Below, one piece after another: positions 1 through 11,992 of a stretch of 64,000 bases of DNA (its first letter is position 1; the number at the start of each line of letters is the position of its first letter). Made by a program: the position numbers and the translations under genes. The notes under the pieces were generated by a model. It was not told the origin of the DNA and searched no databases. It saw nothing but the letters and a program-made list of their open reading frames with translations. Source of the stretch: Stromatinia cepivora (lineage: Eukaryota; Ascomycota; Leotiomycetes; Helotiales; Sclerotiniaceae); the NCBI GenBank assembly GCA_014898415.1, contig RCTD01000016.1:62001-126000 (forward strand), given 5' to 3'.

Positions 1-425
1 AACCTACAGTCGGTACGGCCTAATCGCGAGACTTGGCTGATGTAGAAGAAAGAATTGCTCGCTAGCATTAACCGAACACAGGAGCTGCCGTATCAACATG
101 TCAGAATGTATACTTAAGGACTCCTCTCGGCCTCCAGAATCCTCATCTTCTTCATTACAAACATCTTCCTTACAACAATCAACCTCAACACCTTCCACTT
201 AAATAACAAAAACCTGAATCAACCAAGAACTTTACCCTCACTTCATTTCAAGAAGGTACTAAAATTCGATCGTCTATTCACAAGGGTAAGAACCCATACA
301 TCCGAGAGGCTTTACTATCTCTCTATTTCTAAGTCTAACCAAAACATACAGATTCTTCCAATCTTCAGACTTCTACTCGACATCTAAAGCTTCCATTTTT
401 ATTACAAAAACCCAAACTAATCAAG
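1..425. other. Left-edge intergenic / upstream region
   Basis: No convincing gene. A weak minus-strand frame (198 to 4) has no ATG at its first position and no recognisable motif; it could be the end of a gene outside the window. The stretch from about 230 to 425 is pyrimidine-rich and probably supplies promoter and 5' UTR for the gene that starts at 426. Confidence 0.4.
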
Positions 426-1136
426 ATGGATTGCAAAATTAACCGCGGCCAACCTAAATTTGTCCCCATGTCAGTAAAGCTCGAACGGGAGAAAATTGCT
501 GAGAAGGAGCGACTTGCTGCAAAGAAGGCAGCAGACCACAAGTTATGGCTCGACAAGCAGGTAGCATGGGCAAAGAAGCAGCTCGAAAAGAAGCAGGCTG
601 AAGAGAAGAAGTTGGCTGAGAAAAAGGTTGCGGAAGAAAACGCCAGAAAGGTAGCCGCAACAATGGATTTCGAGTGCATCCAAAAGCACTATGCACTTGT
701 TCTAAAAGAAAATGGTGATGAGAAGCAGCTTGTCATTCATCTAAACTTCAGTGCCGACCCTCCAACCGACATGATGGCATTAATGAAGGTTCTTCCCGAG
801 TACGCACCGGCAATTACAAATGTTCAGGTCAAAATTCTCACACTTTCTCAACACAGCTCGAGAAAAATTTATCAGCAACGCGTGCAGGATATGAACAAGT
901 TAATGGGACTTCTGAACTCATTCCCATTAACTGAGCTCAACATTCTAGTTGACATCGATGATCACGACAGCTTTCAGCAGCTAAAGCTGGCTGCGGCCGT
1001 CAATGGTCTAGTGTTCCAGGACTGGACTATGGATTACCAGGTCATGGGCGGTTCTGATTCCTATCCAATCGAAAAATACAGCTTTTACTCAAAGCGACTT
1101 CGCGGCGTATACAGGACTGAGTTTGGTGCTCATTAG
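426..1136 (+). CDS. Hypothetical protein, tandem paralogue 1 (coiled coil plus unknown C-terminal domain)
   Basis: Single-exon frame of 236 residues starting at an ATG preceded by an A-rich leader. I do not recognise the family. Residues about 18-80 are almost entirely K, E, A, Q and R and should form a long charged helix or coiled coil. Residues about 85-236 look like a compact alpha/beta domain ending in R-L-R-G-V-Y-R. The C-terminal part clearly matches the next gene (2022-2711): both have a 'LPEYA/LPDYA' segment, a 'SFQQLKLAA / SFEQLKLAA' segment, a 'DWT-x-x-Y-x-V' segment and the closing 'KRLRGVYR / RKLRGVYR'. The two genes lie head to tail about 0.9 kb apart, so they are a tandem duplication. 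Codon use is ordinary and there are no premature stops, so it is probably a live gene. Function unknown; no signal peptide or membrane segment is seen. Confidence 0.75.
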   Translation: MDCKINRGQPKFVPMSVKLEREKIAEKERLAAKKAADHKLWLDKQVAWAKKQLEKKQAEEKKLAEKKVAEENARKVAATMDFECIQKHYALVLKENGDEKQLVIHLNFSADPPTDMMALMKVLPEYAPAITNVQVKILTLSQHSSRKIYQQRVQDMNKLMGLLNSFPLTELNILVDIDDHDSFQQLKLAAAVNGLVFQDWTMDYQVMGGSDSYPIEKYSFYSKRLRGVYRTEFGAH

Positions 1137-2021
1137 GTTGAGACCCGATTGGTGGTGTGGGATTTGGGAGGAGCGTTTGCAGTATGGTGAACCTTGTTTA
1201 AGTTTCGCACTGGCAAGGGAATGGAGTGTTTTCGGTGGAATCATTGGTGGGGTAGAATGTCATTGAATGGGAAAAAATGATGCTGAATCTGTGGTTTAAC
1301 AATTTTCTGATTATGGGCAAGCATGGAGTTTCTTTCGGAGGAGAAGATATTGATGTTTCTAAGAATGGTTCGGACTTTTAATAAAAATGCATAGCAATAA
1401 CCATCACCCCCTACCCGTGTATATGCGCAACATGACCTGTGCCAATTAGTGAAACTTGCTAAAACGTTGAAGTCCTAGAATTGTCGGTGACCTTGTAATG
1501 ATAAATCTTATTGATGTCCATCATAGTGTCTTTTTAATTCTCCTGCTCGCAATTTCGAAATAGACTTTGCGCAGAACTTTTCTAAGCTTTTTGAAATCTG
1601 ACAGCCCAATATTAAAGTCTCCACTGAACATTAAATTTGCCGTACTATGGACTTACGAAACACTCTAGAGCGGACTAGACTATTTGAAGGCCATATTAAA
1701 TATAATACATATAATCGTGCCTTGTGTGCGAATCAAACTTTGGGTACGGTCGAAGAGTGGGATTTTTCAGCACAGATGGCTGTACTCATGGAATGGGGCA
1801 GAACTGCTACCGTAGCAGGACTAGATACTTAAGTACATCTCTTTCCTCCAGAATTCAGAATTTTACATTCCAAAATACCTTACTGTGAAGAACACTTGAA
1901 CATCAAAAGCTCTTCAACCGGAATAAAAGAGAATTTAAACAACCTCGATACTCAGTACACTATTGAAACTTTAATCTAGCCTTACAATCCAAAACGCCTA
2001 CTTCTTCTTTCCAAAGCAAGT
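1137..2021. other. Intergenic spacer between tandem paralogues
   Basis: No strong gene. A 61-codon ATG frame at 1647-1832 has no recognisable motif and no paralogue here, so I leave it uncalled. The last 150 bases are CT- and A-rich and probably form the promoter and leader of the gene at 2022. Confidence 0.4.
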
Positions 2022-2711
2022 ATGGAAGGCCAAAACAACCGTGGCAGCAGCCAAACCATCCAAACCATTCAAGAAGCTCAACCCTTCATCCAGAAGAAAC
2101 TAGCTATCCGTCAAAAGAAATCTTCAGCTCAACAAGAGAAGCATTTCGCCGAGCAGAAAGATACCCAAAGATTGATTGCTGTAAAAGAAGCGATGAAGAA
2201 ACGAGCTTTAGAGTTCGACTTCTCTACCCTTCGTCAACACCCCGTCTTGACCATTGAGAAGACTGATGACAATGTTCAGATGATCATCAATCTTGATTTC
2301 TTCCAATCAGAGTCAGCCCCGGGTATTGGAGCTCTCTTAGAAGTCCTTCCTGATTACGCTGCCATCATCTCCAACGTTAAAATTCTCATAAAAGCACCCA
2401 AGTACCACTTCAATTTCGCTACGTACAATGGCAGGGCCGACAATGTCGCGAGGGTAATCAGAAAGTTGAACACCTTCAACTTGACACAAGTAGAAGTTAT
2501 CGCACGTCTCAACAGCCACAATAGTTTCGAGCAACTCAAGCTTGCTGCCGGTGCATACGATCTAAAGCTTTGCGATTGGACTTTGGCATACGAGGTTCGC
2601 GGCCGCAAGGGCAAATGGGAAGTTCAAATTGACAGCTTGCATGAGCGTAAACTTCGTGGTGTCTATAGGAAGGATTTCTTGAAACAGCACTTAATCTGTC
2701 GTTGGAGCTGA
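2022..2711 (+). CDS. Hypothetical protein, tandem paralogue 2
   Basis: Single-exon frame of 229 residues with an ATG start. It is the paralogue of the gene at 426-1136, on the same strand. A Q/K-rich helical N-terminus (about residues 10-68) precedes a domain sharing the 'LPDYA', 'LNTFNLTQ', 'SFEQLKLAAG', 'DWTLAYEVRG' and 'RKLRGVYRKDF' segments with its neighbour. The N-terminal halves have diverged much more than the C-terminal domain, which suggests that the conserved domain is the functional part and the charged N-terminus a spacer or oligomerisation arm. Length is nearly the same as paralogue 1 (236). No transmembrane segment, no signal peptide, no catalytic motif that I know. Confidence 0.75.
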   Translation: MEGQNNRGSSQTIQTIQEAQPFIQKKLAIRQKKSSAQQEKHFAEQKDTQRLIAVKEAMKKRALEFDFSTLRQHPVLTIEKTDDNVQMIINLDFFQSESAPGIGALLEVLPDYAAIISNVKILIKAPKYHFNFATYNGRADNVARVIRKLNTFNLTQVEVIARLNSHNSFEQLKLAAGAYDLKLCDWTLAYEVRGRKGKWEVQIDSLHERKLRGVYRKDFLKQHLICRWS

Positions 2712-4146
2712 GGTCCTGGGCGCTAGGATTTCGCAACATTCATGTCTATGGTATGAATTGCGATGAGAGGTGGTCATGGTAGAGATAGACGGGCGTCTCG
2801 GAGAGAGTGATACTTCATTAATTACTCTTGAGAATATCAATATGTTGAATTAATGAGCCAGTACAACCTATTTGAGGAAAATGGTAGCTGGCTGAAAAGT
2901 TGTTGTCGAGAGGACTTGTTTAGCTTTTCTGCAACAGAACATCAAAACAATGAACACAGAACCCCGTTGAATAAATCAATATACTAAGAGATATATGTGC
3001 CAGTGAGTGATGTTTGCAATGATATTCAGCTTGGACTTAGAGTGAAATGAGACCGCTGGTAGCGCCTCACCTTGTCATCTCCACACGTGAACTTAACATT
3101 TCATAATACAGGTAAGCAAGATACTGCCTGAAAAGAGGCTTATAAGAAGAAACAGTTAAAATGAGGTGATGAAGGGGCGACGGTGCTCTCTAGGCATTGT
3201 GATTTTGCACTGTTAGTCGATCTCATCGACGGCAAATCACATACGACATTGATAAGTTTGTCTTCCTCTTTGTGAAAATTGATAGAAGAAAGACATCAAA
3301 AAATCATCACCTGCCCATGTGAAGTTAATGCCAATATCTGACAAAACGGACGTGGACACAGCATGAAGCAAACCCCATGTCGACAATTCAGGGGTGATTA
3401 TGCAGTGTTCTAGAACCGATGATCTAATGAGATGAGGCGATGGCTTCTTGAAGTGTTCAAAATTGTTGAGAGTTCCCACAAAGGAGCACTGCAACTTGCA
3501 TTAGTGACCAGGTTATTTGCATGAGGTCCATATTCCTTAAGAATGGACTCAGTGAATGTAATGACTTTATACAAATATACTGTGATGACGGTGCTATTGC
3601 TTTAGAAGATGCAGAGAACGAGAGCATCGGAAAACGTCCCATCATATCTTGGTGGGAACCAAGCTCAACACGCTTCTACAACTCTTTCGATAGTTATGAA
3701 GGCGGTTATACCTGATCTTCTCTCCAACTTTGTTAGTGTGAAAGAATCCAGATGGCCTGGACGAAGAAACAGTAGATGGACCATTATAGGCGAATGTTGG
3801 ATATCTGTGGTCTTTGTTGTTATTACAGAGTGGGAAACAAAATTTTCAAACTCAAGCACACAAGAAGCAGGACGATATATCGCATTACTATCTGCATATG
3901 TTAGGTACACTTGACCAACGCAGCCTACATCTCTCACGAACCTTCGGGTACCCGATTAAGTAGCTATAATCCCATAAATGCAGCTGTATCTTAGATAAAT
4001 CATCTAAATCTATGGGTGAATAATTTCCTTTACGCCTGAAACTCTCATCTTCCACCCAGCTCACCTCCTAGCCAATCTACCTACCTTCTTTATAGTCCAA
4101 AATTGCAAATTTAGTGAATCAAAACAAGCAAACGCGTAATCAAAAA
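2712..4146. other. Gene-poor spacer before the tRNA
   Basis: Several overlapping short open frames occur on both strands between about 3240 and 3940, but none has a family motif and none can be joined by obvious introns. They may be remnants of a decayed gene. Base composition is normal here, so this is not transposon-type AT-rich DNA. Confidence 0.35.
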
Positions 4147-4242
4147 ATCTCGTTGGGCTAGTGGTCATGCCATCTGTCTCACAAAACTCTATAGATTTTC
4201 GGAGGACACAGAAGATCGCAGGTTCAAACCCTGCACGAGGTA
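4147..4242 (+). tRNA. tRNA-Val (anticodon CAC) with a 23-nt intron
   Basis: The cloverleaf can be folded directly. Acceptor stem 4147-4153 pairs with 4235-4241 (seven pairs, one U-G). D stem GGC 4156-4158 pairs with GCC 4169-4171. Anticodon stem TCTGT 4173-4177 pairs with ACAGA 4208-4212. The T stem GCAGG 4218-4222 pairs with CCTGC 4230-4234 around the loop TTCAAAC, and A4242 is the discriminator. The anticodon loop is C-T-C-A-C-A plus C4207 once an intron at 4184-4206 is removed. This is the canonical position, one base after the anticodon. CAC at 34-36 (4180-4182) reads the valine codon GUG. T-runs suitable for Pol III termination follow from 4257. The valine assignment rests on the anticodon only. 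Confidence 0.92.
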
Positions 4243-5949
4243 TTATTGTTGTAATCTTTTAATTTTTGCTTCAATTTTGCAAAGTTGAGGGTAACATAGC
4301 GAGATTTGAGGAAGGTGATGCGGGTATTGGGATGTTTTTTGTTTTCAGGTGTTTATGAGAGGAGCGAGGCGAAGGAGGAATCTCGCTTATGCGGAAAGTA
4401 TATAAATTTCTGGAAGGAATAAATTATGAGATAAAAGCAGAAACGAATAATTTCGAACACAGAGTACTTACTTACTGTCTTATTTATATGATTGATATTC
4501 ATCTACAAGAACTCTTGTTTTGCCTCATCCAGCGGCTTCATTGTTGTTGCCAAATCAGCGAAGTTTTGTTGTCACGATCCGGAAACATCCTAAGGTTGTC
4601 ACCGCTTTCAAAAATTGGCCCGTCTTACTGTTTTGTAAGCACAGATAAATATCTGGGCTCTTATATGTAGTCTAGTCATTAAGTTTCCGTTAATTTTGTG
4701 CAAAAAGTACTTGACTATCTTTGCTCTCCAATCGTTTCCTTGACTTTGCATTCTATGATGTGACAAAGTTCAATATCAAACAAGTACTTTTATGAATTAT
4801 CTAGTCAATATATTTGGACATTGGTTAGCGGATACAGACCCGCCTACCTGGCTGAGATATGTCCTTCCGATCTGAGAACTAGGAGGGGGAATAGAGACTG
4901 GAGATTAAACGAGCGCGGCTATTTTCAGTCTCATATTCATCCGCTTTTGAATATTGGTATGGAATTTATGCACTTAATCTATTAAAGATATTCAGTTAGA
5001 TTGAGTAGTGTTCTCTCTGAAAATGAATATCTGAACACTGGAGTTGGAGTAGGTGCTCCTCTATCCCCAATTCTTAGACCTTCATCTACATAAAGCTGGC
5101 ATGATATATGAAACAAACCTAAAGCTAGTATGAAATAAATAATAACTGGGCATGTCCTGTTGTTAATGGATACCAGTGAGGAGTTGGCGTGTTGCAAGCA
5201 GTCACGGTAAAACTGCCTCTTTCTATTTTTGTCTGCTCGGCTAATGACTAGGATCTTTCTCTCTTTACGCACGTATTTTAGTATAGTTGTCATCTATAAA
5301 CCTTTATCATTATATAACTTTTCTGGATTGTTCATTTATGACACGGAGAGGTTCCCAGAGTGTCTTGTCTTCGCTTAAGCACTTCCACTATATCAATGGA
5401 TATAAGTCTCACGATGGGGCAAGCAACCTCTGCCATTTGTTCTTTGAGACACCCTTATGCAGACTTTTCTTTTAAAACAATACTATTCTTGGGATCTTAC
5501 TATATATAATGAGTGTAAGTTTGAATATTCCATCGAATTGACTCCAAGCTCAATCCCTCTTCATTCACTTTCTGCTCCACCAACTTCACTATTGTTGTGG
5601 CACTGTACTATTCAAGGAAAGCTTGCTTTTTCTTTGAATTTTCGCAAGAAGAGGTTAAAAATTTCAATGGCTGATTCATGGCCACTGTCGAATAGGACTG
5701 CCAGCACGACATGACTTTCAGACACAGACTTCTACTCTGCTACAATTGCTTGCAAAGTTCACAGGTAGACTTTTGGATACCATCCTTTAACATCTACAAA
5801 TCATCATTGCCAAGATGCCAATGATTGACCAAGTCTCAACTTACTGTCAGAGCTTTTCTGGCGTTGTCGATTTATGTATTGATGTGCTATGTACCCTCTG
5901 ATATTCCTGAAACTTACCAAATTTATAGCAAGAGTGCAGTTTATGATTA
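4243..5949. other. Spacer between tRNA and foldback element
   Basis: No gene called. Short frames at 4389-4670, 4982-5293 and 5287-5714 have no family motifs and overlap each other on opposite strands. AT content rises gradually towards the transposon block that starts at 5950. Confidence 0.35.
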
Positions 5950-6275
5950 AGTCAACTACCCTAGTTTCCGGCTACCATTTACACTAAAAATCACCATTCT
6001 CTGCATTTTTAATTTTCTTATTTATGAATATAATTAAATGAAATTTTGATTAGAAGTTTATTATATAAATCCAAATCAATATTGAAAATTTCAGATTTTT
6101 TATAATTCTTTTTGTCAAGATATTAAAGGTTGAATTTCCGAATTTTTAATTTGTATATGATTTATATACAAATTGAAAATTTTTGAATAACTTTTGAACA
6201 ATAATAATTAAAAATAAACTATTAATTTTAATAGAATCCTTGAATCATATTATATAAAATAAATTGAATTATTAT
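5950..6275 (+). repeat. Left arm of the foldback element
   Basis: Inverted-repeat arm. Its outer part (5950-5996) mirrors 12206 down to about 12160. Its inner part (about 6155-6275) mirrors about 6517 down to 6400. The junction crossed by the Copia insertion lies in the matching right arm. The inner boundary is approximate because the sequence becomes low-complexity. Confidence 0.75.
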
Positions 6276-6399
6276 ATATAATAATTTGTAAATAATCTTT
6301 TATTGATATCTATATTTTATTCTATATAAAATTTTATATAGATAATTTTTCAATTAGTAATAAAACATTATTTATAGATGAGAATTTCTTGAAACTAAA

Positions 6400-6517
6400 T
6401 TCATTTTATATAATATGATTTAAGGATTCTATTAAAAATTATAGTTTATTTTTAATTATTTTTGTTGGAAAGTTATTCAAAAATTTGGTAACTTTTTCAA
6501 TTTGTATATAAATCATA
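6400..6517 (-). repeat. Right arm of the foldback element, inner part
   Basis: Reverse complement of about 6155-6275 with scattered changes. It ends at the TCATA target-site duplication of Copia copy A (6513-6517). The arm continues on the other side of that insertion. Confidence 0.75.
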
Positions 6518-6683
6518 TGTTAACTTTTGGTGCAGGAAGTAGTAGTATTGTTAACTATATAGGTTGAATTAAGGATCTATAATTCTAGTAAAAGTAGAAT
6601 TGAAATTATCCCCAAATATGGTTTGTGTATCATTATGATCATATGATCTCAATTCTAATCCTATAATAGCTTTATTTTTAATA
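6518..6683 (-). repeat. Copia copy A LTR (3' LTR in element orientation)
   Basis: 166 bp, same length as its partner at 11822-11987. The outer end (TGTTAACTTTTGGTGCAGG) keeps its G and C, while the inner end has decayed to TTTATTTTTAATA where the partner has TCATTTCCAACA. Confidence 0.92.
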
Positions 6684-9600
6684 CTCCTTTATTGAGGATA
6701 TTCTATTTGATTCTTTTAAACTATTAATCCTAACATTTTCTTGAATCTTTTGAAAGCAATCTTTATATAAAGCTTCGTTATTCTATTGGTAATTATATTA
6801 TATATATTGATATAATTAATAGCGATTTTCTTTTTTTCTATCAAATCCTTAATAAAATAATAATTGATATTTATATGTTTGGATTGTTTATATAAATATG
6901 GGTTCTTAATTAAAACTAAAATGCTTTGATTGTTATTAAGTATTTGAATTGTATTTCTGTTTTTTTAATATAATTTGATTTGAATAGATCTTTAAGTATT
7001 TATATAATTTATTTCTTTTGTTTAATGAATATTGTTATTGTAATATATTCTGATTTTGTATTAAAAATAGTTATAGATATTTATTTCTTATTAATTTATA
7101 ATATAGGGCCTTTATAGAATATTATAACTCTTTTTGAAATATTTTTCTGGTTATATTTGTTATTAATCCAATCTATATTTATATATATCTTTATTATATT
7201 ATCAAATATATTATATTCTTTGTAAATATCAAATTGTATTATCTTTAATCCGAATTATAGTTTCTATTTGATTGTTGATCGTAGATATTGTATCAAATTC
7301 TTTAAAACTATAATATAATATTTTATTAGTTTTGCTATAAATTATGAAAGTCTTTTAATTGAGAATGTTATATTTGATTAAATATATATTATTAAATGGA
7401 TTACATTTTTTATTTGTTATTGATATTTGTTTATATTTATTAATTCATTATTATCGATTGTTGATCAAAAATGGGTATAATTTATTATTAATAGTTTCTT
7501 GATTTAATATTATTTATATATAATATTATATTTGGTTAATATAATATCGAAATATTCTTTTTGATTTATAATTAATATATATACTTTTTTATTACAAATA
7601 ACTTTAATATTTAAAATTTTATTAATCTTCTTTAGATTTTTAATGTTAAAATAGATTGATAGTTTTTTATCGAACTAAATGATTTATAATGATATATATA
7701 ATATAATAACAATATCATTGATATATATCAATAATATTATATTATAATCTTTAGATATATATAGATATAAATCTATCAAACTTTATATAAAGTTTATATC
7801 TAAAAGCTTTTTCTTCAATAATAAACTTCAATTCCTTTTAGTTTGCTTTAAATTATATAGATTTTGTAAGACTTGTAATATATATCCCTTTTCGATTTTG
7901 ATATTTTGGGATAATTCGAAATAGATCTTTTTCTTCAAATGCGATTTAATAAAAACATTTTTAATATCGAAATATAAATATTCCAAATTTTCCTTTATAA
8001 TAATAATTAAAAATAATCTAAATATATTTAATTTTATTATTGATACAAATATTTCATTATAATCTTTTCCTAATACTTAATTGAACTTTTGAACTATTAA
8101 TCTTACTTTGAATTGTTCTACTTTATTATCCTTTATTTTAACTATAAATATTCATTTCATCAAAACCAGATTACTTTCTTTAAAAAGTATATATTCTTCC
8201 CAAATACTATTTTAAACCAAAAATATAATTTCCTTTTGAATAATTTTCTTTCATTTTTCAAAATATTTTCGATTTGATATTACTTCTTTATAAATTCTTG
8301 ATATTTTGATTCCCAGAACTTCTTCGACTAAATATACTATATCTTTTATATTATTTATATCTATCAACGAAATCATAAAATCTAAAACGATTTTGTTTTT
8401 GATATAAAAATCTATTTTGTAAATAATTGGGATTATAATTATAATATATTCTATACTTTCTTAAATTTTGATCTATATAGATATCATAATCAATACCCTT
8501 ATAATTTTACTTTCCTATTCTTTTTTAGAATCTTATTCTATATCTTTTTTTTGTATTAGATATCTTAAAGATTTGTCTTTAAAATCTATTATATCCTTTT
8601 ATTCGATTTTAAATGATTATAGATTTACTTTGTTTTCTGATTTTATTGAAATGAATTTGTTAACAAAATTTAAGACAATCTTAAATTTTGTTTCTAATAC
8701 AAATTCAGGGTTTACAGAAGTTGATTTTTGAATTGGAATCTTTGGAATAATAAATTCGATATCTGAAGTATCTTTGAAAAAGATTCTTGATTTGTTTTTT
8801 GAATATTGCTATTTTTATCTTTATTATATATTAGTATTGATATATCTAATTTATCTGATTTCAATTCGACAATTAGAGTATTTAATATAATCACTGAATT
8901 CGATATAATATCTACTGAAGAGAATACTTGGAACAAAGATGATATAGATATTGTGTTTAGTATTGAAGATGAAGAAAATATTTTATTTATTGTTGATCTA
9001 TTATAAGATCTTCGATTTAACTCTATATTTTTAATTCTTTATAAATCTGATTTACAATTTTTTAATTTAAAATCCAAATCTCCTTCTTGATAAGATTCAT
9101 TTATAATTACTCTATTTGATCGAAATATATAATCTAATTCTAAAGAATACATTTTGATATATTTATTCGTAACTTTTGAATATCCTAAAAATATATCAAT
9201 TCTCGAAGTATCCTGCAACTTGTTATATCTTTACTTTTTCGGAATAATCTTGGGATTAATATAAATATAATATTTGCTCCCCCAAACTTTGTATATTTCT
9301 ATATCTAATATTATATTTATAAAAGCTTTTATAAAAAATTAATCTATTCCATTTATATTAGAACTAATACTAATACGATTCCTGATATAAACATTATATT
9401 CTACAACTTCGTTCCAAAACTCTAATAATAATTTAGTTTTTTTTAGTATTGTTTTCATATCTATCTCTGCAATCCTTATATTCCAATCTGTAAATCTGTT
9501 TTAATATAAGAAAACAATTGTTATAATTTCGGATTATATATTTGATAATCATTTACGAATAATTTGTAAGAGTTCCAATATATTATCAATTTTAATTACA

Positions 9601-11821
9601 ATAATTTTTTCTTTAATAACCAATTCCATTTTCTTTTTCCAAATTTTCAATATTTGAATTGCATTATCTTTTTATTTAAATAATATAATTCAATTTATTT
9701 TTGTATAATTATCAATGATTAATATAAAATAACGATTCCCTCGAATCGATTTCAGGAATAATCCTACAATATCGAAATATATAAATTCGAGTCTCTTTGA
9801 TTTATACAAACTCAATTGTTTCAGAATATAATTGATCATTTTGATGAATATATATACTTTATAAATATCTAATTCAATTGGGACCTTTATTGATTTGATT
9901 ATATTGAATACTTTATATAGATTCTTGATCTTGTTTGGATCTAGATGATTGAATCTTCGATATCATAATAAGTATTTCTCTTTCTCCTTAAATATTAATT
10001 CATTAATGATACTTTTAATACCATCGATTATCTTTGAAGAAAAGCCTTTTTCCTAATTATTTTGATATATATTTAAATAAAAAACTATATTCTTATATCC
10101 TTTAATTATATATAAAATCATATATATTCCATTTTATATTTTAATATGAATAATTTTCTTATTATCTTTTTTGAAATATATATAATAAAAATTGAATTCT
10201 CCTTGCAATCCTGTTTCGCAGATCCTTTTTCCTAATAGTAAGTTTATTCCTAACCCTGATATATATAATATATTTGAAAGTAGTATCTTAAAACTATCTT
10301 CGTATATCATATTTACTAAACTTCAATAATAACAATATATCATTTCTTTACTAATCTTTATCCTTCATTTAACAATAAGATCTATTGATCTGAATAATAA
10401 AGGTTGATCAGATATATATAAAGAAGCATTTGTATTGATATATTATTTATTAAAGGAAGTCTTATTAATAATTTCTTTTATCAAATTATAATCTTCCTTT
10501 ATTATATCCTTAATATCGGAATTTGATTCAGAAATATTGTTAATAAAGTGTATTTGGTTTTTCTTATTGAAATGGATCTTCTTCGGATTCAATAATCCCT
10601 TTCTTTTTTGATAACAAAAATAACTACAAAAAAGTTTACTAATTCGCACTAAATATAAATAATCTCATATATAATAATCTTCCTTTTGATACAAATCACA
10701 AACATTATTTAGAATCTCGAAATCTGATTCTTGATATCAAAAAACATACTTAAATCCTTTTACAATTTATATTCACTTTGATCTATCTTTAAAACGAAAT
10801 TCCTTAATCTACAAATACTTGATCTTATTATCGATACTAAAGCTGATTTGGATATCCAATATATCCACTACTTTTTGATAATCGATTGAAAAACTATATA
10901 TTAAAACCAAAAACAAAACAATATTTTGATATACTAATCAACAACTTTCATTTATAACCCCTAATTTCCTTCTATACTCTTTCAATTTGTTCCAAACTTT
11001 AATAATAATTATATCGAAATAAATATCAAATTGAAATTTGAAATTCTGAATCATCATCATATATATATTAATTATAATTACATTAACTCTAATATATTTT
11101 GATTTAAAGTATCTCCAAAATATATATATTATTGAATATTCGTCAATAAAGATTTCATCATTATCATTGAATATTATACAAATATACAATAACACATTCG
11201 CTTCGTCCTTTAAATATTCCAATTTCAACTCGACATTGTAATATACACAACCATTGATCTTATAGGCAAATACTATATTGGATCTTGTAATCTATATATA
11301 TTCATCTAATATTTGATTAATTATATAAAACTATCCTTTCTCTTTCAATTATATCTTCATTTATTTAAACCATCACTTATAATTATTTTGATCAAACTTC
11401 AAAGGATTATTTGATTCCGATATTATAAAGGTTTCTTACTATTTGATGGATATCGAAGATAATCTTCAGGTTTTTAAGATAATTTTAAAAAATATACAAC
11501 AAATAGATTCAAAATAATAAAGAAATATAAAAATAAAACAATAAGAAAATTCGTAAAATCGTATTATAATATATTTTCTTATAATTATACAAACTTGCTC
11601 TTCACTTTTATTATAATTCTGTATCAGTATTATATAAATTGCTTTCCATTCTAATCTGTAATATTGTAAATTATAAACTATATTGTTATATTTCAACTCT
11701 GCTTCGATGATACTATATGAAAACTCTGATTTTCATTCTATTTCACCTCTATTAATTATACTAATCCTTTTTCGATTTGCTTTGCTTTCTAATTATTACT
11801 ATATAACCGAATCTTATAACC
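6684..11821 (-). pseudogene. Dead Copia gag-pol of copy A
   Basis: Read on the minus strand from right to left. A gag-like segment (about 11228-10938) contains F-N-D-N-D-E-I-F-I-D-E-Y and W-N-K-L-K-E-Y-R-R-K-L-G. Around 9970-9860 a GAG-pre-integrase segment reads R-R-F-N-H-L-G-P-N-K-I-R-N-L. Around 7745-7690 the reverse-transcriptase core reads L-L-I-Y-I-N-D-I-V-I, which matches the family's YVDD box with RIP-type changes. Many in-frame TAA and TAG codons, no intact frame over about 100 codons. It cannot encode a working polyprotein. Plus-strand open frames in this interval (for example 8468-8731 and 8806-9006) are antisense shadows. Confidence 0.88.
11800..11821 (-). other. Possible Copia primer-binding site
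   Basis: Immediately inside the 5' LTR the minus strand begins GGTTATAAGATTCGG. This resembles the complement of the anticodon region of an initiator-methionine tRNA (GGTTATGAGCCC), the half-tRNA primer used by Drosophila copia. The match needs RIP-type changes and one transversion, so it is tentative. The same place in copy B (just left of 60536) reads GATTATAAAATCCG. Confidence 0.35.
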
Positions 11822-11987
11822 TATTAACTTTTGATATAGAAAATAATAATATTGTTAATTATATAGATTAAACTAAGGATCTATAATTCTAATAGAAATA
11901 GAATTAAGGTTATCCCCAAATATGGTCTGTGCACCATTGTGATCACATGACCTCAATTCTAATCCTATGATGGCCTCATTTCCAACA
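11822..11987 (-). repeat. Copia copy A LTR (5' LTR in element orientation)
   Basis: 166 bp. Here the right-hand (outer) half is GC-normal, including CACCATTGTGATCACATGAC, while the left-hand (inner) start is changed from TGTTAAC to TATTAAC. It ends with the canonical CA at 11987, followed by the TCATA duplication. Confidence 0.92.
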
Positions 11988-11992
11988 TCATA

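Larger units (their letters stand above)
6518..11987 (-). mobile_element. Ty1/Copia retrotransposon copy A, full length, RIP-decayed
   Basis: Element of 5470 bp bounded by two 166-bp LTRs (6518-6683 and 11822-11987). They begin TGTTAAC and end AACA on the plus strand and are flanked by a perfect 5-bp duplication TCATA (6513-6517 and 11988-11992). A pyrimidine tract just inside the left LTR (6684-6690) is the complement of a polypurine tract, so the element is transcribed on the minus strand with its 5' end at the right. Minus-strand conceptual reading gives gag, then GAG-pre-integrase/integrase, then reverse transcriptase. That order is diagnostic of Copia rather than Gypsy. All frames are broken by TAA/TAG stops of the kind RIP creates. 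A second copy lies at 43804-60701. Confidence 0.93.

Noticed and set aside
4..198. Minus-strand frame at the left edge
   Set aside because: First codon is GTG, no motif, no splice partner inside the window.
1647..1832. 61-codon ATG frame
   Set aside because: Lies in the spacer between the paralogues, has no match to either and no motif.
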